6,539 nt of DNA from Streptosporangiaceae bacterium (lineage in GTDB: Bacteria > Actinomycetota > Actinomycetes > Streptosporangiales > Streptosporangiaceae), in contig JASHQP010000131.1 in the NCBI GenBank assembly GCA_030039095.1, forward strand, positions 1 to 6,539, in the 5' to 3' direction. Positions 1 to 6,539 of the stretch are shown here, in pieces. The notes beneath the pieces were generated by a model. The model ran no database searches and had not been told where the DNA came from. It was given only the letters and a program-made list of their open reading frames with translations. How positions within the stretch are numbered: position 1 is the stretch's first letter; each line of letters opens with the position of its first letter. The position numbers and the translations under genes were made by a program.

Positions 1-608
1 GCGGCCGCACCCACCGCCCAGGCCGCCGCGGCGGCGCGGCGCCGCACCTCGCCGGTGGTCTTCAGCGCCAGGAACACGGCCCCGTGCAGGGTGAACAGGC
101 TCAGCGTGGCCAGGCCGCCGAGCAGCGCGTACCCGTTCAGCAGAGTGAAGAAGTTGCCGGTGTAGTTGTGCGCGGCGTTCAGCGGGATGCCGCGGAGCAC
201 GTTGGCGAACGCGACTCCCCACAGGATCGCGGGCACCAGCGACCCGAGGAACAGCGCCGTGTCCCAGCCGGCCCGCCAGCGCGCGGATTCCCGCTTGCCG
301 CGGAACTCGAACCCGACCCCCCGGATGATGAGCGCGACCAGCACGATCAGCAACGGCAGGTACAGCGCGCTGAACATCGACGCGTACCAGAACGGGAACG
401 CCGCGAACGTGGCGCCGCCGGCGGTCAGCAGCCACACCTCGTTGCCGTCCCAGACCGGGCCGATCGCGTTGATCATGACCCGGCGCTGCGTGTGGTCACG
501 CCCCAGCACCGGCAGCAGGATGCCGACGCCGAAGTCGAATCCCTCCAGCAGGAAGTACCCGGCCCACAGCACGGCGATCGCGATGAACCACAGGTCGGAC
601 AAGTGCAC
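1..608 (-). CDS. cydB: Cytochrome bd oxidase subunit II (CydB), 3' end beyond window
   Basis: Membrane subunit of cytochrome bd, which pairs with CydA to oxidise quinol and reduce O2 to water at high affinity. About 202 residues are visible from the GTG at 606-608; the rest runs off the left edge. The N-terminus has the family motif LEGFDFGVG (residues 21-29), then GPVWDGNEVWLLTAGG (50-65), whose Asp54 matches the E. coli CydB Asp58 position, and RGVGFEFR (96-103), whose Arg96 matches the conserved Arg100. Several hydrophobic segments alternate with short polar loops, as expected for a multi-span subunit. The start is supported by an AAGGAA-type ribosome site on the minus strand (plus 615-620) and by the first residues matching the usual CydB N-terminus. 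It begins 15 bp after the cydA stop, so the two are almost surely one operon. cydCD may follow outside the window. Identity is seen directly from motifs. Confidence 0.95.
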   Translation of the reverse strand, partial: MHLSDLWFIAIAVLWAGYFLLEGFDFGVGILLPVLGRDHTQRRVMINAIGPVWDGNEVWLLTAGGATFAAFPFWYASMFSALYLPLLIVLVALIIRGVGFEFRGKRESARWRAGWDTALFLGSLVPAILWGVAFANVLRGIPLNAAHNYTGNFFTLLNGYALLGGLATLSLFTLHGAVFLALKTTGEVRRRAAAAAWAVGAA

Positions 609-623
609 GGCGGGTTCCTTCCC

Positions 624-2033
624 TCAGTAGACGAGCGGGGGGGTCTCGGCCTGGCCGGCCGGCTCGCCGGGCTCCGGCTCGGTATCCAGCCCGGCCCTGA
701 CGTACTTGAGCATCAGACCGGCCTCGATGACCGCCAGCACGCCGTAGAGCACGGTCAGGACGAGCATCGAGGCGAGCACCTCGCCGCCCGAGTTCGCCGA
801 CACCCCGGCCGCGGTCTCGAGCTGCCCGTAGACCAGCCACGGCTGGCGGCCCATCTCGGTCATGATCCAGCCGAACGAGTTCGCCGCGAGCGGCAGCAGC
901 GGCAGCGCGATCACCGGCCACAGCAGCCAGCGAGAGCGCGGACGCCGGCCGCGCCGGATCGCGACGAGCGCGATCAGGGCGATCAGCGCGGCGAGCAGGC
1001 CGACGCCGATCATCAGCCGGAAGCTCCAGTACACGACGGGGACGACCGGGGTATAGGAGCCGGGGCCGTAGACCTGGCTGTAGTGGGCCTGCAGGTTGTC
1101 GATGCCCTGCACCCGGCTGTTCCAGTTGCCGGTGGCCAGGAACGACAGCAGCCGGGGCAGCGTGATCTGGAACACCGGCCTGGTCCCGTTCAGGTTCCCG
1201 ATCGTGAGCAGCGAGAACGGGGCGGGCTTCGACGTGTGGTACAGCGCCTCGGCGGAGGCCATCTTCATCGGCTGATACCGGGTGGTGAACAGCTTGCCCT
1301 GGATGTCGCCGGTGGCGATCGTGACCACCGCGGCGGCCAGCGCGGTGATCGCGCCCGCCCTGGCCGCCGAGCGGAACGCGGACGCGTCGCCGTCACTGGC
1401 GTCGCGATGCCGCATGAGGTGCCACATAGCGACGCCCGCCACCAGCGCCCCGGCGGTCAGGAAGCAGCCCGCGATCACGTGCGGGAACCCGGCCAGCTGT
1501 GCCGGGTTGATCAGGACCTTCAGGAAGCTGGACAGCACGTCGATGTGCTTGGCGGCGTCGTAGGTGTAGCCAACGGGATGCTGCATCCACGCGTTGGCGA
1601 CCAGGATGAAGTAGGCCGACAGCGTGGTGCCCACCGCCACGATCCACATGCAGGCGTTGTGCAGCCCCGGCCGGAGCCGGTCCCAGCCGAAGATCCACAG
1701 TCCCAGGAAGGTGGATTCGAGGAAGAACGCCAGCAGCGCCTCGATCGCCAGGGGGGCGCCGAAGATGTTCCCGACGTAGCGCGAGTACTCCGACCAGTTC
1801 ATGCCGAACTGGAATTCCTGCACGATCCCGGTGACCACGCCCAGCGCGAAGTTGATCAGGAACAGCCTGCCGTAGAACGTCGTGAGCCTGCGCCAGCGCT
1901 CGTGCCCGGTGCGCAGCCACGCGGTTTCGAAGCCGGCCACCAGGAACGCCATCCCGATCGTGATCGGCACGAACAGGAAGTGGTACACGGTCGTGATGCC
2001 GAACTGCCAGCGCGACAGGTCGAGTACGTTCAC
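624..2033 (-). CDS. cydA: Cytochrome bd oxidase subunit I (CydA), short Q-loop type
   Basis: Heme-bearing catalytic subunit of cytochrome bd quinol oxidase, 469 residues, integral membrane. Expected ligand positions are present: His18 (E. coli His19), His152 in WMQHPVG (E. coli His186) and Met341 in YWSFRLM (E. coli Met393) for heme b558, and Glu437 in VIEAGLM (E. coli Glu445). Glu98 and Glu106 lie in the FGAPLAIEALLAFFLEST stretch (E. coli Glu99/Glu107). The Q-loop keeps KMASAE (Lys257, Glu262; E. coli Lys252/Glu257), and GRQPW is at 395-399. The protein is about 50 residues shorter than E. coli CydA, fitting the short Q-loop class usual in Gram-positives. An upstream start at 2210 would add a 59-residue Arg/Pro-rich tail unlike any CydA. 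The GTG at 2031-2033 gives the normal N-terminus and has GGGAGG six bases upstream. It is transcribed divergently from the cNMP-domain gene. Confidence 0.97.
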   Translation of the reverse strand: MNVLDLSRWQFGITTVYHFLFVPITIGMAFLVAGFETAWLRTGHERWRRLTTFYGRLFLINFALGVVTGIVQEFQFGMNWSEYSRYVGNIFGAPLAIEALLAFFLESTFLGLWIFGWDRLRPGLHNACMWIVAVGTTLSAYFILVANAWMQHPVGYTYDAAKHIDVLSSFLKVLINPAQLAGFPHVIAGCFLTAGALVAGVAMWHLMRHRDASDGDASAFRSAARAGAITALAAAVVTIATGDIQGKLFTTRYQPMKMASAEALYHTSKPAPFSLLTIGNLNGTRPVFQITLPRLLSFLATGNWNSRVQGIDNLQAHYSQVYGPGSYTPVVPVVYWSFRLMIGVGLLAALIALIALVAIRRGRRPRSRWLLWPVIALPLLPLAANSFGWIMTEMGRQPWLVYGQLETAAGVSANSGGEVLASMLVLTVLYGVLAVIEAGLMLKYVRAGLDTEPEPGEPAGQAETPPLVY

Positions 2034-2039
2034 CGGCTG

Positions 2040-2045
2040 CCTCCC
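2040..2045 (-). promoter_or_regulatory. Ribosome binding site fixing the cydA start
   Basis: The minus strand reads GGGAGG here, six bases before the GTG at 2031-2033. No comparable purine-rich site was noted for the longer open frame, so this site decides the short start that matches the CydA family N-terminus. Confidence 0.8.
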
Positions 2046-2114
2046 GTTCCGAGTCCCGGGCAGCCTGGCATCGCCGGGCCGCCGGCGGTCAGGGCCATTC
2101 GCCACCGCCTTGCC

Positions 2115-2128
2115 GGGACCTTGGTCCG
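2115..2128. promoter_or_regulatory. DosR/DevR-like box 1
   Basis: The sequence is GGGACCTTGGTCCG. The core of the M. tuberculosis DosR site is GGGAC, four bases, GTCCC; this matches 9 of the 10 arm bases with exact spacing, only the last base differing. GGACC-TT-GGTCC forms a perfect 12-bp inverted repeat around a 2-base centre. It lies 81 bases upstream of the cydA GTG and 109 bases upstream of the cNMP-domain ATG, so it could serve either or both. The second box at 3750-3763 shares the 11-mer GACCTTGGTCC with it. The match is seen; regulation is inferred from the motif and from the DevS-like kinase in the same window. Confidence 0.6.
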
Positions 2129-2159
2129 CCCGGCGATCCCTCCGGCCGGGGAAGAAGGT

Positions 2160-2172
2160 CCTGCCGGGCAGG
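2160..2172. repeat. 13-bp perfect inverted repeat, copy 1
   Basis: CCTGCC-G-GGCAGG is a perfect palindrome around one central base. Together with the repeat at 2184-2196 it fits the pattern CCTGC-S-N-S-GCAGG. The centres are 24 bp apart, a little over two helical turns. The pair lies between DosR-like box 1 and the cNMP-domain start, where a dimeric regulator could bind. An operator role is inference only. Confidence 0.45.
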
Positions 2173-2183
2173 GCCGCACGGCT

Positions 2184-2196
2184 CCTGCGACGCAGG
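2184..2196. repeat. 13-bp perfect inverted repeat, copy 2
   Basis: CCTGCG-A-CGCAGG is a second perfect 13-bp palindrome with the same outer bases (CCTGC and GCAGG) as the one at 2160-2172. It is centred 48 bp before the cNMP-domain ATG. It could be an operator half of a tandem site or chance in GC-rich DNA; having two on the same pattern 24 bp apart is what makes it worth recording. Confidence 0.45.
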
Positions 2197-2237
2197 CCGG
2201 ACTGGGTCACGCTGGCCGTGAAGGGAGGCGCCCAGCC

Positions 2238-2747
2238 ATGAGCAAGACAAACGAGCCGCGCGTGATCGTGGGCATATCAGTGCTCGGAGCGCAGCCGTTC
2301 CTGCGCGGCATGCCGCCAGCCCAGCTGGCCAAGCTGGCCGACCTGTGCGAGCACGTCTCGATTCCATCCAGGCAGCGGCTGTTCGACGAGGGGGCCAGGG
2401 CCGACCGGTTCTGGCTGATCGACGCCGGGCGGCTGACGCTCGACGCGAGCGTGCCGGGCGACGGCCGGGTGATCATCGAGACGCTCGGCCGGGGCGACGT
2501 GATCGGCTTGTCGTGGATGCTGCCGCCGTACCAGTGGCGCTTCGGCGCCGTCGCCACGCAGGCGACGCAGGCCTTTGCGTTCGATGCCGCGGCGGTGCGC
2601 GCGGCCTGCGACGCCGATCCGCTCCTCGGTTACGAGCTCAGCCGGCGGTTCTCCGCGGTGGTCGTGCGCAGGCTGCAGGCCACTCGTGCGCGGCTCATCG
2701 AGGCTTGTGCCGACCCGTCGCCGGATCGTGGGCATGACCTACGCTAG
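2238..2747 (+). CDS. Stand-alone cyclic-nucleotide-binding-type (Crp/Fnr sensory) domain protein
   Basis: A soluble 169-residue protein resembling the N-terminal sensory half of Crp/Fnr regulators. After a short lead, residues 18-30 (AQPFLRGMPPAQL) match the usual opening of the fold. The beta-roll follows with QRLFDEGARADRFWLIDAGRL (46-66) and RVIIETLGRGDVIG (77-90). The phosphate-binding cassette is degenerate: the usual FGE...RxA becomes GLSWMLPPYQWRFGAVA (90-106), with the acidic residue missing but an Arg at 101. The protein ends soon after a helix (about 130-157) like the Crp dimer helix, with no helix-turn-helix. Cysteines occur only at 37, 124 and 157, so there is no Fnr-type iron-sulfur cluster motif. 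The ATG has GGGAGG at 2223-2228. It probably forms a transcription unit with the following PNPOx-like gene and is divergent from cydAB. The ligand is unknown; cAMP binding is doubtful. A role in signalling low-oxygen respiration is inferred from context only. Confidence 0.8.
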   Translation: MSKTNEPRVIVGISVLGAQPFLRGMPPAQLAKLADLCEHVSIPSRQRLFDEGARADRFWLIDAGRLTLDASVPGDGRVIIETLGRGDVIGLSWMLPPYQWRFGAVATQATQAFAFDAAAVRAACDADPLLGYELSRRFSAVVVRRLQATRARLIEACADPSPDRGHDLR

Positions 2748-3165
2748 GCCTGTGCTAGAGGAACTGGACGAGGCGGAGTGCCTGCGGCTGATCGCTTCCG
2801 GCGGTATCGGCCGGATCGGCTACTCCGGCCGGTACGGCCCAACGGTCATGCCGGTCAACTACCAGCTCTACGAGGGAACGATCGTGTTCCGCACCACGCC
2901 GGACAGCGCAACGGACGAGGATCTGCGCACCGGCATCGCGAACGCCGAGTACAAGGTGGCGTTCGAGATCGATGACTTCGACACCGCGGAAAGGACGGGG
3001 TGGAGCGTGCTGATCCAGGGCTCGGCCCATCACGTCGAGTCCGAGGCCGAGCGGGTCTCGATCGTGGACGCCGGAGTCGATCCGTGGCCGGGCGGAGGCA
3101 GGGATCTGTTCATGCGTATAACTCCCAGCCGGATCACCGGGCGGCGCGTCAGCCAGACCAGCTAG
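2734..3165 (+). CDS. Pyridoxamine 5'-phosphate oxidase-like (split beta-barrel) protein 1
   Basis: A small protein of the PNPOx-like split-barrel superfamily, 143 residues from the ATG at 2734 or 137 from the GTG at 2752. Members bind FMN, F420 or heme, and many act as small reductases or cofactor carriers; the substrate here is unknown. The family pattern is visible: LDEAECLRLI (11-20), GRIGY (26-30), a PVNY turn (40-43), GWSVLIQGSAHHV (89-101) and the final strand PSRITGRRV (131-139). The ATG overlaps the end of the cNMP-domain gene by 14 bp, suggesting coupled translation, but it has no strong ribosome site. The GTG at 2752 lies seven bases after TACGCT (2740-2745), which would suit a leaderless transcript. 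Proteins of this type are frequent in actinobacterial DevR-type regulons, which suits the neighbourhood. Fold call is firm; function is open. Confidence 0.85.
   Translation: MTYARPVLEELDEAECLRLIASGGIGRIGYSGRYGPTVMPVNYQLYEGTIVFRTTPDSATDEDLRTGIANAEYKVAFEIDDFDTAERTGWSVLIQGSAHHVESEAERVSIVDAGVDPWPGGGRDLFMRITPSRITGRRVSQTS
2740..2745 (+). promoter_or_regulatory. Possible -10 element for a leaderless PNPOx-like transcript
   Basis: TACGCT fits the actinobacterial -10 pattern TANNNT. It is followed, after six bases, by the GTG at 2752-2754, so transcription could begin at the start codon itself. No matching -35 hexamer was seen at normal spacing. It is an alternative to read-through from the cNMP-domain gene. 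Confidence 0.25.
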
Positions 3166-3175
3166 CACGCTGCCG

Positions 3176-3610
3176 CTACCCGCCGGCCGGGGCCGTAAGG
3201 CCCGCGAGCAGCCGGAATCCCGTCACCACACCTGGGCTCATCGAAATGATCTGGTCGTTCCCGTCATCGGCCCAGTGGTTCAGGGCACGGCGGAAGGCGC
3301 CGGCGGCAGCGGGATCGGCCACCCGGTGCGCCACACCCACGACCGTCACGCTCCAGCCGAGGTTGTCGGCCGGGTCGATCGCGTCCGTCTGGTACGCGAC
3401 CACGGTTCCGGCTCCGGGCTTCTCCGATGTGATGGCGACCCCGCCGTCCGCACAGATGATGATGTGATCGTCGGCAACGAGGTGCCTGGCTGGGCGGACG
3501 GCGGGCAGCGCCCGTGCCGTGAACACGATTCTGCCCAGCGGCACGCTGCCGAGCAGCGCCATGGACTCCCGTGGGTCCATCTCCTCGAGTCTGCGCAGGC
3601 CGCCTGTCAT
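3176..3610 (-). CDS. Pyridoxamine 5'-phosphate oxidase-like (split beta-barrel) protein 2
   Basis: A 144-residue protein of the same fold as its convergent neighbour at 2734-3165. Shared landmarks are LEEMD at the start (8-12), LGRIVF (25-30), GWSVTVVGVAHRV (85-97) and PGVVTGFRL (126-134). Between these the two differ widely, so they are old paralogues rather than a recent duplication. The first protein's PVNY turn is replaced here by RPARH (39-43), and the strand after it reads IIICADGGVAI (50-60); the cofactor or substrate may therefore differ. The start at 3610 is chosen because GGAGGAA lies six bases upstream (plus 3617-3623) and LRRLEE fits the family N-terminus; the longer frame from 3664 adds 18 poorly fitting residues. 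It is transcribed divergently from pgk, with DosR-like box 2 between them. A flavin-, F420- or heme-binding role is likely by family; the reaction is unknown. Confidence 0.85.
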   Translation of the reverse strand: MTGGLRRLEEMDPRESMALLGSVPLGRIVFTARALPAVRPARHLVADDHIIICADGGVAITSEKPGAGTVVAYQTDAIDPADNLGWSVTVVGVAHRVADPAAAGAFRRALNHWADDGNDQIISMSPGVVTGFRLLAGLTAPAGG

Positions 3611-3616
3611 CGAGCG

Positions 3617-3623
3617 TTCCTCC
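3617..3623 (-). promoter_or_regulatory. Ribosome binding site fixing the start of PNPOx-like protein 2
   Basis: The minus strand reads GGAGGAA, six bases before the ATG at 3608-3610. It favours this start over the upstream in-frame ATG at 3662-3664. Confidence 0.8.
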
Positions 3624-3721
3624 AGCCCACGTCGCCCAGCCAGATCGCGAGAAACCTCGGCCACCCAGCCTGAGCCCGGTGGCTCCCTGTGTGGCCCAGC
3701 CCAGTGCCGTGCGCGCGGTCA

Positions 3722-3727
3722 GAGATA
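3722..3727 (-). promoter_or_regulatory. Possible -10 element for PNPOx-like protein 2
   Basis: The minus strand reads TATCTC, a partial match to a -10 hexamer, one of few AT-containing spots in this intergenic region. Its centre is 32 bp downstream of the centre of DosR-like box 2. That would put the box near -42 of a start at about 3715, a position typical of DosR-activated promoters. The 5' leader would be roughly 105 bases. The spacing is suggestive, the hexamer match weak. Confidence 0.35.
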
Positions 3728-3749
3728 GGGCCCGGTGCCCTGTCCGCGG

Positions 3750-3763
3750 GTGACCTTGGTCCC
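3750..3763. promoter_or_regulatory. DosR/DevR-like box 2
   Basis: The sequence is GTGACCTTGGTCCC. Against the DosR core GGGAC, four bases, GTCCC it matches 9 of the 10 arm bases, with only the second base differing. It shares the 11-mer GACCTTGGTCC with box 1 at 2115-2128. It lies 36 bases before the pgk ATG and 139 bases before the PNPOx-like start on the other strand, so it may serve one or both divergent genes. The match and the shared core are seen; DevR binding is inferred. Confidence 0.6.
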
Positions 3764-3799
3764 TGCCGTGCCGGGCATCAGACGCCGGACCCTGGCCGG

Positions 3800-6539
<2,740 letters not shown>

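Larger units (their letters stand above)
2034..2237. promoter_or_regulatory. Divergent cydA / cNMP-domain gene control region
   Basis: This 204-bp non-coding region must hold the promoters of cydAB (leftward) and of the cNMP-domain gene (rightward). It contains a DosR-like box at 2115-2128 and two 13-bp perfect inverted repeats at 2160-2172 and 2184-2196, annotated separately. It has no TA dinucleotide at all, so neither strand offers a -10 hexamer of the common actinobacterial TANNNT form. That fits activator-dependent promoters, but in such GC-rich DNA it may be partly composition. Promoter positions cannot be named. Confidence 0.7.

Noticed and set aside
2047..2060. Possible third DosR half-site (minus strand GGGACTCGGAACG) next to the cydA ribosome site
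   Set aside because: Only one arm, GGGAC, matches; the other arm does not, and the site sits immediately upstream of the ribosome site.
2079..2088. CCGCCGGCGG palindrome in the cydA upstream region
   Set aside because: Such GC-only palindromes are expected often in DNA of this composition and nothing nearby repeats it.
2199..2209. GGACTGGGTCA as a DosR-like site near the cNMP-domain start
   Set aside because: The spacing between the GGAC and GTC arms is three rather than four bases and the outer bases do not match.
84..2747. An 887-codon open frame on the plus strand running opposite cydB and cydA and into the cNMP-domain gene
   Set aside because: Its first 700 or so residues are a Gln/Arg/His/Asp/Pro-rich antisense shadow of GC-rich cydAB with no recognisable domain. 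Only the last 169 residues, from the ATG at 2238, are a real protein.
3727..3741. Inverted repeat AGGGC-N5-GCCCT as a hairpin or terminator
   Set aside because: The stem is only five bases, there is no T-run, and it lies in a promoter region; likely chance in GC-rich sequence.

Overview
The window is very GC-rich DNA from an actinobacterium. GTG starts are common, open frames run on both strands, and every recognisable protein looks actinobacterial. The genus cannot be fixed from the sequence. The gene set and two promoter-proximal motifs resemble the DevR/DevS (DosR/DosS) hypoxia regulon described in Mycobacterium tuberculosis and, as OsdR/OsdK, in Streptomyces.

Layout, left to right. On the minus strand, cydA (624-2033) is followed by cydB (1-608, cut by the left edge); together they encode cytochrome bd oxidase, the high-oxygen-affinity terminal oxidase. 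A 204-bp divergent intergenic region (2034-2237) holds a DosR-like box and two 13-bp perfect inverted repeats, and contains no TA dinucleotide. On the plus strand comes a stand-alone cyclic-nucleotide-binding-type domain protein with no DNA-binding domain (2238-2747). A pyridoxamine-phosphate-oxidase-like flavin/cofactor-binding protein overlaps it or follows within a few bases (2734-3165). A second, divergent member of that fold (3176-3610, minus) converges on it with a 10-bp gap. A 189-bp divergent region (3611-3799) carries the second DosR-like box. It leads to a stand-alone phosphoglycerate kinase (3800-4990, plus). That gene converges with a DevS/DosS-type heme-GAF sensor histidine kinase (4987-6539, minus, 5' end beyond the right edge); the two stop codons share one CTAG.

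Working model (inference): the kinase senses O2, NO, CO or redox state through heme in its first GAF domain and phosphorylates a DevR-type regulator, probably encoded just beyond the right edge. That regulator binds the two boxes. Its targets would adjust respiration (cytochrome bd), substrate-level ATP formation (an extra PGK) and small cofactor-binding proteins for low-oxygen survival. No mobile element, CRISPR array, tRNA, rRNA or clear factor-independent terminator was seen. The least explained items are the cNMP-like protein beside cydAB, the paired 13-bp palindromes, and the placement of a pgk paralogue within the cluster.
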